Origin: UBA10649 sp963842725
GTDB taxonomy: Bacteria; Actinomycetota; Actinomycetes; S36-B12
Length of the DNA stretch: 64,000 nucleotides
NCBI GenBank assembly: GCA_963842725.1
Contig: CAWJHN010000004.1
Span: 620,001-684,000, forward strand
Direction of reading: 5' to 3'
Positions 46,902 through 58,443 of the stretch are shown here, one piece after another. The translations under genes and the position numbers were made by a program. How positions within the stretch are numbered: the stretch's first letter is position 1; each line of letters begins with the position of its first letter. Below the pieces are notes generated by a model that did not search any database, had not been told where the DNA came from, and saw only the letters and a program-made list of their open reading frames with translations.

Positions 46902-48662
46902 TCAGTCCTTGATCTCGCACAGGACCGTGCCGGTGGGGACGGTGGCGCCCTTCTCCGCGGTGAGCTTGGCGATCGTGCCCGACTTGTGCGCGTTGAGGGG
47001 CTGCTCCATCTTCATCGCCTCGAGGACGACGATGAGGTCGCCCTCGGCGACGGTCTGGCCCTCCTCGACCTCGACCTTGACGATCGTGCCCTGCATCGGA
47101 GCCACGAGAGAGTCGCCCGTCGCACCGGAGCCGGCCTTCTTGCCGGCCTTGCGCTTCTTCGGACCGGCAGCACCGGCGCCGACCGCGCTGCCGGCGCCGA
47201 GTCCGGCGGGCAGGGTGACGGCCAGGCGCTTGCCGCCTACCTCGACGACGACCGTCTCGCGCTCGTCGGGCTCGATGATCCCGTCCACGACCCCCGAGTA
47301 CGACGGGATCTGGTTGTCGAACTCGGTCTCGATCCACCGGGTATGGACCGTGAACGCGTCGTCGGGATCGACGGGAGCGAACGCGGGGTCGCGCACGACG
47401 ACGCGATGGAACGTCAGGGCGGTGGCGATGCCGTCGACCTCGAACTCGTCAAGGGCTCGCCGGGCACGTGCGAGGGCCTCCTCGCGGGTGGCTCCGGTGA
47501 CGATGAGCTTGGCGAGCAGGGAGTCGAAGTTGCCGCCGATGACGTCACCGGCCCGGAAGCCGGAATCCACGCGGATGCCGGGGCCGGTCGGCAGGTTCCA
47601 GACGGTGAGGGCGCCCGGGGCGGGCATGAAGCCCCGGCCCGGATCCTCGCCGTTGATGCGGAACTCGAAGGAGTGCCCGCGCAGGACCGGGTCGTCGTAG
47701 TCGATGACGCCGCCCTCGGCGATGCGGAACTGCTCGCGCACCAGGTCGATCCCGGCGACCTCCTCGGTGACCGGGTGCTCGACCTGCAGGCGGGTGTTCA
47801 CCTCGAGGAAGGAGATAGTGCCGTCGGTGCCGACGAGGAACTCGCAGGTGCCGGCGTTGTAGTAGCCAGCCTCCTTGATGATCGCCTTGGACGACGCGTA
47901 CAGCTCACGCAGCTGGTCGTCGGAGAGGTAGGGAGCGGGTGCCTCCTCCACCAGCTTCTGGTGCCGGCGCTGCAGCGAGCAGTCACGGGTCGACACCACG
48001 ACGACGTTGCCGTGCATGTCGGCCAGGCACTGGGTCTCCACGTGGCGCGGGTTGTCGAGGTACCGCTCGACGAAGCACTCGCCACGGCCGAACGCCGCGA
48101 CGGCCTCGCGGACGGCGGAGTCGTAGAGGTCGGGGATCTCGTCGAGGTTGCGGGCCACCTTGAGGCCGCGGCCGCCGCCGCCGAATGCCGCCTTGATCGC
48201 CACCGGCATACCGTGCTCCTTGGCGAACGCGACGACCTCGTCGGCGCCCGTGACCGGATCGGCGGTGCCTGGCACCTGCGGCGCACCGGCGCGCTGCGCG
48301 ATGTGCCGGGCCGAGACCTTGTCGCCGAGTGACCTGATGGCGGCCGGCGGCGGCCCGATCCAGGTCAGGCCTGCGTCGATGACAGCCTGCGCGAAGTCCG
48401 CGTTCTCCGACAGGAATCCGTACCCCGGGTGCACCGCGTCGGCGCCGGCCTTGGCGGCAGCGTCGAGGATCTTGCCCATGTCCAGGTACGACTCGGCCGA
48501 CGTGTTGCCGCCGAGCGCGAAGGCCTGGTCCGCGAGCGTCACGTGCAGGGCGTCGCGATCGGGGTCGGCGTACACGGCGACGGACTGCAGACCGGCATCC
48601 CTGCAGGCGCGGATGACGCGGACGGCGATCTCGCCGCGGTTGGCGATCAGGACGGTATGCAC
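46902..48662 (-). CDS. accA: Acyl-CoA carboxylase alpha subunit (biotin carboxylase + biotin carrier)
   Basis: A 586-residue protein. The N-terminal biotin carboxylase starts LIANRGEIAVRVIRACRDAG, has the ATP-grasp loop FGGGGRGLKVARN and FLEVNTRLQVEHPVTEEVAGIDLV. The C-terminal carrier domain carries biotin on Lys of EAMKMEQ (about residue 551). This is the AccA3-like shared alpha subunit of actinobacterial acetyl-/propionyl-CoA carboxylases. The GTG start has GAGAGGG upstream. accD, accE and birA follow at 49-52 kb, as in mycobacteria. Confidence 0.95.
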   Translation of the reverse strand: MHTVLIANRGEIAVRVIRACRDAGLQSVAVYADPDRDALHVTLADQAFALGGNTSAESYLDMGKILDAAAKAGADAVHPGYGFLSENADFAQAVIDAGLTWIGPPPAAIRSLGDKVSARHIAQRAGAPQVPGTADPVTGADEVVAFAKEHGMPVAIKAAFGGGGRGLKVARNLDEIPDLYDSAVREAVAAFGRGECFVERYLDNPRHVETQCLADMHGNVVVVSTRDCSLQRRHQKLVEEAPAPYLSDDQLRELYASSKAIIKEAGYYNAGTCEFLVGTDGTISFLEVNTRLQVEHPVTEEVAGIDLVREQFRIAEGGVIDYDDPVLRGHSFEFRINGEDPGRGFMPAPGALTVWNLPTGPGIRVDSGFRAGDVIGGNFDSLLAKLIVTGATREEALARARRALDEFEVDGIATALTFHRVVVRDPAFAPVDPDDAFTVHTRWIETEFDNQIPSYSGVVDGIIEPDERETVVVEVGGKRLAVTLPAGLGAGSAVGAGAAGPKKRKAGKKAGSGATGDSLVAPMQGTIVKVEVEEGQTVAEGDLIVVLEAMKMEQPLNAHKSGTIAKLTAEKGATVPTGTVLCEIKD

Positions 48663-48732
48663 GTCACTGGACCCTCTCTTTGGTGATGTTCCGACGATAT
48701 CGACAACGCTCCACGCATGGGGTGGTCACCGC

Positions 48733-49347
48733 CTATGGCGGTGACCACAGGTCGGTCCAGACGATTCCGATGTCGCGCAGCAGCAACCGGAGCAGCGGCA
48801 GCGAGAGTCCGATGACATTCGAGGGATCCCCCTCGATTCGCTCGACGAACGGCCCCCCGAGTCCGTCCAGCGTGAACGCGCCCGCCACGCGGAGCGGCTC
48901 GCCGGTCGCGATGTAGGCGTCCATCTCCTGCTCGCTGGGCGTCGCGTGCCACACCTCGGTGCTCGCGACCGCGCCGACCTCCTGCCCGGTCGCCGGGCGG
49001 ACGATCCAGTGACCCGTGCGCAGGGTGCCGCGGCTGCCGGCCATCTCGCGCCATCGCAGCTTCGCCTCCTCGGCCGTGGCCGGCTTGCCGTGCGCCACGC
49101 CGTCCATCTCGAGGATGGAGTCGCAGCCGATCACGACCGGGTCGTCGTAGGTACCGACGCGCGATGCCACGTCGCGAGCCTTTGCCGTGGCCAGCCACAT
49201 GCACAGGTCCTCGGGGGCCAGGTCGGCAAGCGCGCGCGTCAGCTCGTCCTCGTCGACGTCGCTGACCACGACGTGCGGCACCACACCGGCGTTCACGAGC
49301 AGGGCGAGGCGCGCGGGCGAGGCCGAGGCGAGGACCAGCGTTGTCAA
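48733..49347 (-). CDS. maf: Maf-like nucleotide pyrophosphatase
   Basis: A 204-residue protein starting LVLASASPARLALLVNAGV, the family S-A-S-P-x-R motif, followed by PVVIGCDSILEMDG and a TGHWIVRPATG strand. Maf proteins hydrolyse non-canonical or pyrimidine nucleoside triphosphates. A TTG start lies 11 bases after the accE stop. Location between accE and accA matches the mycobacterial order. Confidence 0.92.
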   Translation of the reverse strand: MTTLVLASASPARLALLVNAGVVPHVVVSDVDEDELTRALADLAPEDLCMWLATAKARDVASRVGTYDDPVVIGCDSILEMDGVAHGKPATAEEAKLRWREMAGSRGTLRTGHWIVRPATGQEVGAVASTEVWHATPSEQEMDAYIATGEPLRVAGAFTLDGLGGPFVERIEGDPSNVIGLSLPLLRLLLRDIGIVWTDLWSPP

Positions 49348-49358
49348 CGGATGCCTCG

Positions 49359-49610
49359 CTACCGCGGCATCGTCGAGGCGCGCCAGGCGCCGAAGCCAGG
49401 CCGCAGGGATGGTCGGACCTGACGGCTCTTGCGCGCCCAGAGGCTGAACTTCGGCTCCTCCGCCGAGCCGGAGCCGCGGACGGTCACCACGGCCACGACG
49501 ACGGCCACCTCCTCCGGTGTCGGGTTGCCGGAGACGATCCGAAGGAGCGGCGTTCGATGCTCGTGGTCCTGCTCCGGGCGGGCGGCCGGCGGGATCGCGT
49601 CGGGACTCAC
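49359..49610 (-). CDS. accE: Acyl-CoA carboxylase epsilon subunit
   Basis: An 83-residue protein, PLLRIVSGNPTPEEVAVVVAV, then a short variable part with SLWARKSRQVRPSLRPGFGAWRAS at the end. These two blocks are the actinobacterial AccE/DUF pattern. Epsilon binds and activates the alpha-beta carboxylase. The GTG start lies 19 bases after accD. Small size means the call depends partly on position, which fits exactly. Confidence 0.88.
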   Translation of the reverse strand: MSPDAIPPAARPEQDHEHRTPLLRIVSGNPTPEEVAVVVAVVTVRGSGSAEEPKFSLWARKSRQVRPSLRPGFGAWRASTMPR

Positions 49611-49629
49611 GGCCAGGACCTCTCGCCGG

Positions 49630-51225
<1,596 letters not shown>

Positions 51226-51300
51226 GGGATTCTCCTCGCCAGGCGTACCTTATTGCCGTGAAACCTACTGTCTCTCGCCCGCCACTGGACATGACTCACT

Positions 51301-52078
51301 TTGAGTCCCTTCTCACAGGCTCCGAGGGGGCCTGGCCGACTGCCGATCGTGGTCGCCACCACCGGCTCCACGAATGACGACATGGCCGACCTGGCCCGAT
51401 CGGCGGCACCCGAGGGCACGGTCGTGGTGGCGGAGGAGCAGACGGCCGGTCGCGGCCGGCAGGGGCGTGAGTGGGTGAGCCCGCCGAGTGCCGGCCTGTG
51501 GCTGTCCGTCCTCGTTCGCCCGGGCGACGTCCCGAAGGAGCGCTGGGGCTGGCTGTCGCTGCTCGCCGGACTGGCCGCCTCCGACGCGATCCGGTCCGCG
51601 ACCGGGGTGCCGGCGCTGGTCAAGTGGCCCAACGACCTCGTCGTCAACGCCGCGGCGTGCGGCGGCGACGCGGGTCCCCGCAAGCTGGGCGGGATCCTCA
51701 GCCAGGTCATCGACGACGACGCGGTGGCGATCGGCATCGGCATCAACGTGGGGCTGGCCAGCGACGAGCTGCCGGTACCGCAGGCGACGTCGATCTGTGC
51801 TCGAGGGCGGCAGCTCCGATCGCGAGCCGCTGCTCGCGGCGATCCTGCAGTCGCTGCGCGAGCGCCTGGTGCAGTGGCGGGCCGGCGACGGGGCTCTGGA
51901 GTCGGACTACCGCGAGGCCTGCGTGACGATCGGTCGCATGGTCGAGGTCGGCCTGCCGGACGGATCGACGGTGCGCGGATGGTCACGGGCATCGACAACG
52001 ACGGGCATCTTCGGGTCAGCGACGGCGAGATCAGAGTCGACCGTCACCGCTGGCGACGTCATCCATGCCACGATCTGA
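51301..52078 (+). CDS. birA: Biotin-[acetyl-CoA carboxylase] ligase (several frameshifts)
   Basis: Attaches biotin to the carrier Lys of AccA. TTGSTNDDMADLA, EEQTAGRGRQGREWVSP and LVKWPNDLVV are the ligase signatures. IGIGINVGL follows. Frame changes are required near 51797, 51978 and 52033 to keep family-like sequence (EPLLAAILQSLRERL, VTGIDNDGHLRVSDGEI, VTAGDVIHATI) to the stop at 52078. No N-terminal DNA-binding domain is present, so it is a non-repressor ligase. The N-terminus is uncertain: an ATG at 51291 in another frame may be the real start. Confidence 0.88.
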
Positions 52079-52080
52079 CC

Positions 52081-52624
52081 ATGGCGTACCCCAAGAACCT
52101 CCTGTCCGACGGCGAGACGATCGCGTTCGAGATGAAGCCGCACTGGCGCGCCCTGCTGGTGCCGCATCGTGATCCTGCTCATCGACGTGTTCATCCTGGC
52201 CTTCCTGTTCGTCGAGCATCAGCATCTCCTGGGTGCGCTGGGTCGTCCTCATCATCGGGCCTCATCGTGCGTCATCTGGGGGGCGGCCATCCCGTTCGCC
52301 CGGTGGATCACGACGCAGTTCGTCTTCACGAACCGGCGCATCATCGTGCGCCGCGGCCTGGTCAGCAAGCAGGGTCGTGACATGCCGCTGTCGAAGGTCA
52401 ACAACGTCTCGTTCGACGTCAGCGTGATGGGCCGGATCCTCAACTACGGGACCCTGTCGGTGGAGTCGGCCAGCGAGAACGGCGACCTCATCATCGACGA
52501 CGTGCCGAACGTCGAGGTCATCCAGCGCGAGGTCTACCGGCTGCACGAGGAGGACGACGAGCGCCGGCGGCGCAGGTCGCAGGAGCTCGGCGGCGATCCG
52601 GTGCCGCCCACCGACGGCACCTGA
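52081..52624 (+). CDS. Membrane protein with bacterial PH domain (several frameshifts)
   Basis: Begins MAYPKNLLSDGETIAFEMKP and has hydrophobic segments, then a bPH2/DUF304 domain: ARWITTQFVFTNRRIIVRRG, KVNNVSFDVSVMGRILNYGT and VESASENGDLIIDDVPN. The hydrophobic part is split by indels near 52165, 52222 and 52258. The tail is Arg/Glu-rich. It follows the birA stop by two bases; the M. tuberculosis homologue (Rv3278c) holds the same position. The function is unknown. Confidence 0.82.
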
Positions 52625-52630
52625 CGGACG

Positions 52631-53164
52631 CTAGATCGGCGTGGCCGCGTCGCGGTCTGCCAGCTCCTGGGACGCCTCGTCCTGCGGGACGGCCGGGAAG
52701 ACCCACTTGCGGTACGACCAGAAGCGGAAGAGCGTGCCCAACGCGAGGCCGACGACGTTGGCGCTGATGTTGTCGGCCAGGGGCGAGGTGAAGCCCAGCA
52801 CGTAGTGGCTGATGCCCAGGCACGCGAGGGCGATCAGCATGGCGACGCCGTTGAGCAGGAAGAACAGGATGTACTCGCGGCCCATGTTGGTGCGGCCCCG
52901 ATGGCGGAACGTCCAGAAGCGGTTGCCGAAGTAGGCGAACGTGGTCGCGATCGCCACGCTGACGGCCTTGGCGGTGAGCGGCTTGTCCTGGATGGGGCCG
53001 ACGCCGAACATCAGCAGGTTGAACATGCCCACGTCTATGACGAACGAGATCGATCCGATGATGCCGAACTTGGCGATCTCGTGCAGGAGCGCCCGAACGG
53101 GTGCATAGAGCGCCTCCAGGGCCTCCACCAGGCGCCCGCGCCGTGGGGCCTCCGTCTCGGGCAT
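52631..53164 (-). CDS. GtrA-family membrane protein
   Basis: A 177-residue protein with four hydrophobic helices: FGIIGSISFVIDVGMFNLLMF, AIATTFAYFGNRFWTF, ILFFLLNGVAMLIALACLG and NISANVVGLALGTLFRFWSYRKWVF. These are the GtrA/DPMS signature segments, implicated in flipping of polyprenyl-linked sugars. Convergent with the PH-domain gene and divergent from purK. TACACT with a seven-base spacer precedes the ATG. Confidence 0.88.
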   Translation of the reverse strand: MPETEAPRRGRLVEALEALYAPVRALLHEIAKFGIIGSISFVIDVGMFNLLMFGVGPIQDKPLTAKAVSVAIATTFAYFGNRFWTFRHRGRTNMGREYILFFLLNGVAMLIALACLGISHYVLGFTSPLADNISANVVGLALGTLFRFWSYRKWVFPAVPQDEASQELADRDAATPI

Positions 53165-53171
53165 GGGCTGA

Positions 53172-53202
53172 AGTGTAATCGGACAGGCAGTAGGTTTCGT
53201 CC
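53172..53202. promoter_or_regulatory. Back-to-back leaderless -10 boxes of gtrA-like gene and purK
   Basis: On the minus strand TACACT (53177-53172) lies seven bases before the ATG at 53164. On the plus strand TAGGTT (53191-53196) lies six bases before the GTG at 53203. Only 38 bp separate the two start codons, so the two polymerase sites must overlap and cannot be used together. Confidence 0.5.
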
Positions 53203-54360
53203 GTGGATCTCGACGGGGCTCCGCGGGTCGGAATGGTGGGCGGCGGACAGCTGGCCCGCATGAGCGCGGCCCCGGCGGCCGCGCTCGGCATCGGCCTGCG
53301 TGTCCTGGCGTCGGATCCCGGCGAGTCCGCCGCCCAGGTGATCCACGACGTCGCCCTCGGGCGCCATGACGACCTCGGCGCGCTGAAGCGGTTCGCGGCG
53401 GGCTGCGACGTGGTCACCTTCGACCACGAGCACGTGCCGCCGGCGCACCTCGAGCAGCTGGAGGCGATGGGCGTCGCCGTGCGGCCGGGTCCCGCGGCGC
53501 TGTTCCACGCGCAGGACAAGGTGCACATGCGCCAGTCCCTGACCGACATCGGCGTCCGGTGCCCGCGGTGGCGGGTCGTCGCAACGGTCGACGACGTCGC
53601 GGAGTTCGCCGCTCGATGCCGGCTGGCCGCTCGTCCTGAAGACCTCGCGCGGCGGATACGACGGCCGCGGCGTGTGGACCGTCGACTCGATCGCCTGAGG
53701 CGGCGACGGTCCTCGCCAGCCCGCTGGCCGCCGGGTCGCAGTGGCTGGCCGAGGAGCGCATCGACTTCGTTCAGGAGCTGTCCGCACAGGTCGCCCGATC
53801 ACCGCACGGGCAGGCGGTGGCGTATCCGGTGGTTCGCACCGTCCAGGTGAACGGGATCTGCGCGGAGGTCGTGGCCCCAGCCCCCGGGCTCCCGGCCGAG
53901 CGGGCGGTGGCGGCGCAGGAGACGGCACTGCGGATCGCCCGCGATCTCAACGTCACGGGGATGCTCGCGGTGGAGATGTTCGACGACGGTTCCGACCTGT
54001 ACGTCAACGAACTGGCGATGCGTCCGCACAACTCCGGCCACTGGACGATCGAGGGCGCGGTGACGAGCCAGTTCGAGAACCACCTGAGAGCGGTCCTCGA
54101 CCTGCCCCTGGGCAGCCCCGCGCTCTTGGCGCCGCATGCGGTGATGGTCAACATCCTCGGCGGCGACGTCGACGACCTCTACTCGGCGTACCGGCACGTG
54201 CTGGCCCGCGATCCTGGTCTCAAGGTCCACCTGTACGGCAAGGCAGGCTCGGCCCGGTCGCAAGGTCGGGCATGTGACGGTCATCGGCACGGACGTCGAG
54301 GACCTGTTGGCACGCGGCCGGCACGCGGCCGACTACTTCGCGGGAGTGATCGATGAGTGA
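53203..54360 (+). CDS. purK: 5-(carboxyamino)imidazole ribonucleotide synthase (several frameshifts)
   Basis: Converts AIR, ATP and bicarbonate to N5-CAIR in purine synthesis. VGMVGGGQLARMSAAPAAAL is the N-terminal signature. ATP-grasp blocks LVLKTSRGGYDGRGVW, EERIDFVQELSAQVARS, VTGMLAVEMF and VNELAMRPHNSGHWTIE are spread over different frames. Breaks lie near 53617, 53695 and 54250. The protein ends VIDE at 54360, overlapping purE. The essential role makes natural decay unlikely; sequence error is the better explanation. Confidence 0.9.
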
Positions 54361-54864
54361 CAGCGAGACGGACGCCAGTGCACCGCTGGTCGCCATCTGC
54401 ATGGGCAGCGACTCCGACTGGCCGGTGATGCAGGCGGCGGCGATCGGCCCTCGACGAGTTCGACGTCCCCTATGAGGTGCTGGTGCTCTCGGCGCACCGG
54501 ATGCCGCTCGAGATGGTCGAGTTCGGCACGGCGGCGGTCGCGCGCGGGCTGAAGGTCGTGATCGCCGGGGCCGGCGGCGCTGCGCACCTGCCCGGGCATG
54601 CTCGCCGCCCTGACGCCGATCCCGGTGATCGGGGTGCCGGTCCCGGTCGGAACCCTCGACGGCATGGACTCGCTCCTGTCGATCGTCCAGATGCCGGCGG
54701 GCGTCCCGGTCGCCACCGTCGCGATCGGCAACGCACGCAACGCGGGGCTGTTGGCGGTGCGCATGCTGGGGATCGGCGATCCCGACCTCGTCGTCGCGAT
54801 GTCGGCCTTCCAGGCGGATCTCAACGCGCAGGCGAAGGCCAAGGGCAGGAACCTCACGAGATGA
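54353..54864 (+). CDS. purE: N5-carboxyaminoimidazole ribonucleotide mutase (frameshifts)
   Basis: About 170 residues. CMGSDSDWPVMQAAA is the class I PurE nucleotide loop, LSAHRMPLEMVEF holds the catalytic His, and VIAGAGGAAHLPG and PVIGVPVPVGTLDGMDSLLSI complete the fold. The frame changes near 54452 and 54592. The ATG overlaps the purK end by eight bases, so the pair is coupled. It converts N5-CAIR to CAIR. Confidence 0.9.
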
Positions 54865-54912
54865 TGCAGGTCCGCACGACCATCAGGTACCAGCAGCGGA
54901 AGGACGATCCCC

Positions 54913-55455
54913 ATGGCCGTTGAGTCCTCGACCACTGCCATCGACCGACTGCCCTCGGTCACCCTCACGGACCTCGACGGGGTTGCCGTGACCCTGGCCG
55001 ATCTCGCGAGCGGCCGACCGCTGGTCGTCGCCTTCGCGTGCAACCACTGCCCCTACGTCAAGTGGGTCGAGGCCGGCCTGTCGGGAATCGCCACCCGTCG
55101 GACGGATGCGTCGTGGGTCGCCATCTGCAGCAACGACCCGGTCGCCTACCCCGACGACGACGTGCCCGGCCTTCGCGACCAGGCTGCCCGCGCGGCCTGG
55201 GACTTCCCGTACCTGGTCGACACGACCCAGGAGGTCGCGCGGACGTTCGGGGCCGTCTGCACGCCCGACTTCTTCGTCTTCGACGCTGAGGGGGGCCTGG
55301 TCTACCGCGGGGCGATGGACGATGCCCGCCCCAACATGGAGCCGCCCGTTGACGGCCACTACCTCGACGCCGCCATCGATGCGGCCCTGGCCGGCGAGCA
55401 GGTCCCCGGCCTGGGCCGGCCGTCCCTCGGCTGCAGCATCAAGTGGCGCGACTGA
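54913..55455 (+). CDS. Thioredoxin-like/AhpC-TSA-type protein
   Basis: A 180-residue cytosolic redoxin with VAFACNHCPYVKWVEAG (CNHC at the thioredoxin position), AICSNDPVAYPDDDVPGL, FGAVCTPDFFVFDAEG and a terminal GCSIKW. This set defines a common family of redoxins with an additional pair of Cys. No signal peptide is present. It follows purE by 48 bp and converges with the isomerase gene (stops abut as TGATCA). Its partner is unknown. Confidence 0.85.
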   Translation: MAVESSTTAIDRLPSVTLTDLDGVAVTLADLASGRPLVVAFACNHCPYVKWVEAGLSGIATRRTDASWVAICSNDPVAYPDDDVPGLRDQAARAAWDFPYLVDTTQEVARTFGAVCTPDFFVFDAEGGLVYRGAMDDARPNMEPPVDGHYLDAAIDAALAGEQVPGLGRPSLGCSIKWRD

Positions 55456-56239
55456 TCAGCCCCGCTGCTCCCTCGGCAGCCATGCGAACGGGTCGGCGGG
55501 CGGGGGAGCGGGCTGGTACTCCAGCCCGACGTACCCCCGGTAGCCCGCGGCATCGATCTCGCTGAGGATGTACGGAAAGTTGAGCTCGCCCGTTCCGGGC
55601 GCGGCACGTGAGGGGGCGTCGGCGATCTGGATGTGCGCGATGCGGTCGAGGGTGGCCCGGATCGTCGCCACGATGTCGCCCTCGCCACGCTGCGCCTGGT
55701 AGACGTCGTACTGGAGCAGCACGTTCGGCGCGCCGACGCGATCCATGAGAGCGAGGGCCTCGCGCGTGGTGCGACACAGGTAGTCGGGGTGGGTCGCGGC
55801 GTTGAGCGGCTCGAGGAGGAGTGCGACCCCGCGTTCATCGGCGAGCGGCGCCGCCCAGGCGAGGTTCTCGACGATGCAGTCGAGCTGCTCCTCGCGCCGG
55901 TCGGGCGACAGCGCGTTGCCGGTGAGCGCGTTGATGCGCGGGCACTGCACCGCCGTGGCGAGGTCGAGGGCGGCCATCAGGCTCGCGCGCCAGTCGGCCC
56001 GTCGATCGGGGTCGCCGACGAAGCCGCGCTCCCCGGCCGCATAGTCGCCCTCGTCCATGTTGAACAGGACGACGTCGACCTCGGCCTCCTGCCGCGCCCG
56101 GGCCAGCCCGGCCGGATCGACGTGCTGCGGCCAGAAGAACTCGACGGCGTTGAAGCCGGCGTCCTTGGCACGCTGGAAGCGCTGCGACGAGGGGTACGTC
56201 CGTGTAGAAGAACCCCAGGCTCGCGGAGAACTTCGGCAT
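55456..56239 (-). CDS. Hydroxypyruvate isomerase-like TIM-barrel protein (frameshift near start)
   Basis: About 260 residues. MPKFSASLGFFYTDVPL matches the N-terminus of the Hyi family, and AKDAGFNAVEFFWPQ, ALLLEPLNAATHPDYL, LLQYDVYQAQRGEGDI and GYVGLEYQPAPP hold the metal ligands Glu, Asp and Glu. The frame changes near 56195. It is 9 bp after the transketolase stop. Related TIM-barrel isomerases act in hydroxypyruvate, 2-oxotetronate and erythritol (EryC) pathways, so a tetrose or glyoxylate role is possible. Confidence 0.82.
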
Positions 56240-56248
56240 CGTCTTCCC

Positions 56249-58342
56249 CTACCTCGACGTGACGGCGCGGCGCGATGCCCGAGCTGCGTCCACGACTGCG
56301 TCAACCGTAATGCCGAACTCGCGGTACAGCGTCGCCTGATCGGCACTCGCGCCGTAGTGCTCGAGCCCGACGTGCCGGCCGTCGGTGCCCAGGATGCGCC
56401 ACCACGACTGGCCGATGGCGGCCTCGACGCTGACCCGGGCCCGGACGCGACTCGGCAGCACCGATTCGCGATACGCGGCGTCCTGCTCGTCGAACCACTC
56501 CAGGCAGGGCATGCTCACGACCCGGACGGCCAGCTCGCCGGCGAGGGCCCCCCGGGCCGCCAGGGCCAGGGACATCTCCGATCCCGTTGCGACGATGATG
56601 ACGTCGGGCACCCCATCGCAGTCGGCGAGGACGTACCCGCCACGTCCCACGCCCTCGGCGCTGGCGTCCACGAGGACGGGCAGGTCCTGGCGGCTCAGGA
56701 TGAGCCCGGCCGGTCGCGGCGCCCCGCCCTTGTGCCGCCGGACGACCTCGGCCCACGCGAAGACGGTCTCGTTGGCGTCGGCGGGGCGGATCACGTCGAG
56801 GCCGGGGATCGCCCGCAGGGCGGCCAGGTGCTCGACCGGCTGGTGGGTGGGTCCGTCCTCGCCCACCCCGATGGAGTCGTGCGTCCACACGTACGTGACG
56901 GGCAGGCCCATCAGCGCCGCGAGCCGGACCGCGGGACGCATGTAGTCGCTGAAGACCAGGAAGGTGCCGCCGAAGGGCAGCGTCAGCCCCGAGAGGGCGA
57001 TGCCGTTCATGATCGAGCCCATCGCGTGCTCGCGGATGCCGAAGTGCAGCACACGCCCGTACAGGTCCCCGCTGAACGCCTTGGTGGAGCGATCCGGCGG
57101 CAGGAAGGACGTGGCCCCGGAGATCGTGGTGTTGTTGGAGCCGGCGAGGTCGGCGGAGCCACCCCACAGCTCGGGGAGGCGGGCGGCGAGCGCGTTGAGG
57201 GCCGCGCCGGACGCGACCCGCGTCGCCACCCCCTTGGCGGGGTCGAAGACGGGCAGGTCGGCGTCCCAGCCGTCGGGGAGCTCGCGGCTGAGCAGGCGGT
57301 CGAGGAGGTCAGCGCGGTCCGGCTGGCCGGCCCGCCATGACTGGTAGCGCTCGTCCCAGGCCCGTCGCAGGTCGGCGCCGCGGTCGACGACGCGGCGAGC
57401 GTGCTCGAGGACGTCGGCGGGCACCGCGAAGTCCTCAGCCGGATCCAGGCCGAGGGCGGACTTCGTGGCGGCGACCTCGGCCGATCCGAGAGCCGACCCG
57501 TGCACCTTCCCGGTCCCCTGTAGGTTCGGTGCCGGCCAGCCGATGATGGTGCGCAGCGCGATGAAGGACGGCCGATCGGTCTCGGCGCGCGCGGCCGTGA
57601 GGGCGTCGTCGAGCGCGGTGACGTCCTCGGCGTAGGAGCCGTCCGGACGGACCCAGTCGACGCGCTGCACGTGCCAGCCGTACGCCTCGTACCGGGCGCA
57701 GACATCCTCGGTGAACGCGATGGTGACGTCGTCCTCGATCGAGATCCGGTTGTCGTCCCACAGGATGGTGACGTTGCCCAGTCGCTGCGTGCCGGCAAGT
57801 GAGGATGCCTCCGCTGAGACGCCCTCCTGGAGGTCGCCGTCGCCGGCGACGACCCACACGTTGTGGTCGAAGACGCTCTCGCCCGGACGGGCGTCCGGGT
57901 CCAGGAGTCCGCGCGTGCGACGGGCGGCCATCGCCATGCCCACGGCGTTGGCGATCCCCTGGCCCAGCGGCCCGGTGGTGGTCTCGACGCCGGCGGTGTG
58001 GCCCCACTCGGGGTGGCCGGGGGTCTGGGAGCCCCAGGTGCGCAGGCTGCGCAGGTCGTCGAGGGTCAGGGGGTAGCCGGACAGGTACAGCTGGGTGTAG
58101 AGAGTGATCGAGCTGTGGCCGGCCGACAGGACGAACCGGTCGCGCCCCAGCCAGGCCGGATCCGAGGGGTCGTGACGCAGGTGCCGCTGGAAGATCAGGT
58201 AGGCCGCAGGGGCCAGGCTCATCGCCGTCCCGGGGTGGCCGTTTCCGACCTTCTGCACCGCGTCCATGGCCAGGGCGCGCGCGGTGTCGACCGCGCGGGC
58301 ATCGAGGTCGGTCCAGTCCAGGTCGGTCACGGAGGCTCCCAT
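56249..58342 (-). CDS. tkt: Transketolase
   Basis: A 697-residue thiamine enzyme. ARALAMDAVQKVGNGHPGTAM, RFVLSAGHSSITLYTQL, TTGPLGQGIANAVGMAMA and GDGDLQEGVSAEASSLAG form the TPP domain; FGIREHAMGSIMNGIAL and YVWTHDSIGVGEDGPTHQP form the second. I choose the ATG at 58342; an in-frame start 81 bases upstream would include the operator-like region and lacks family sequence. It is divergent from the GlpD-like gene and may serve the tetrose/pentose exchange of the neighbouring polyol locus. Confidence 0.93.
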   Translation of the reverse strand: MGASVTDLDWTDLDARAVDTARALAMDAVQKVGNGHPGTAMSLAPAAYLIFQRHLRHDPSDPAWLGRDRFVLSAGHSSITLYTQLYLSGYPLTLDDLRSLRTWGSQTPGHPEWGHTAGVETTTGPLGQGIANAVGMAMAARRTRGLLDPDARPGESVFDHNVWVVAGDGDLQEGVSAEASSLAGTQRLGNVTILWDDNRISIEDDVTIAFTEDVCARYEAYGWHVQRVDWVRPDGSYAEDVTALDDALTAARAETDRPSFIALRTIIGWPAPNLQGTGKVHGSALGSAEVAATKSALGLDPAEDFAVPADVLEHARRVVDRGADLRRAWDERYQSWRAGQPDRADLLDRLLSRELPDGWDADLPVFDPAKGVATRVASGAALNALAARLPELWGGSADLAGSNNTTISGATSFLPPDRSTKAFSGDLYGRVLHFGIREHAMGSIMNGIALSGLTLPFGGTFLVFSDYMRPAVRLAALMGLPVTYVWTHDSIGVGEDGPTHQPVEHLAALRAIPGLDVIRPADANETVFAWAEVVRRHKGGAPRPAGLILSRQDLPVLVDASAEGVGRGGYVLADCDGVPDVIIVATGSEMSLALAARGALAGELAVRVVSMPCLEWFDEQDAAYRESVLPSRVRARVSVEAAIGQSWWRILGTDGRHVGLEHYGASADQATLYREFGITVDAVVDAARASRRAVTSR

Positions 58343-58360
58343 TGATCGGGTGTGTCGCGG

Positions 58361-58399
58361 GCAATTGGTGGAATCGAACCACATCTGACGACCAATTGC
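58361..58399. promoter_or_regulatory. Inverted repeat GCAATTGGT ... ACCAATTGC between tkt and the GlpD-like gene
   Basis: Perfect 9-base arms at 58361-58369 and 58391-58399 are separated by 21 bases, i.e. about three helical turns from arm to arm. They lie 45-80 bp before the GlpD-like start in the divergent gap, so a repressor dimer pair could control both directions. GTAATTGGTG recurs before the DUF2291 gene at 62392. Confidence 0.55.
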
Positions 58400-58443
58400 G
58401 ATATCTTTAACACACTTTCCCATTCGGAATGTGAGGAGCAGTC

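Noticed and set aside
53203..54864. purK and purE as pseudogenes
   Set aside because: All catalytic blocks are intact across frames, and loss of both would make the strain a purine auxotroph. Local indel clustering fits sequence error.
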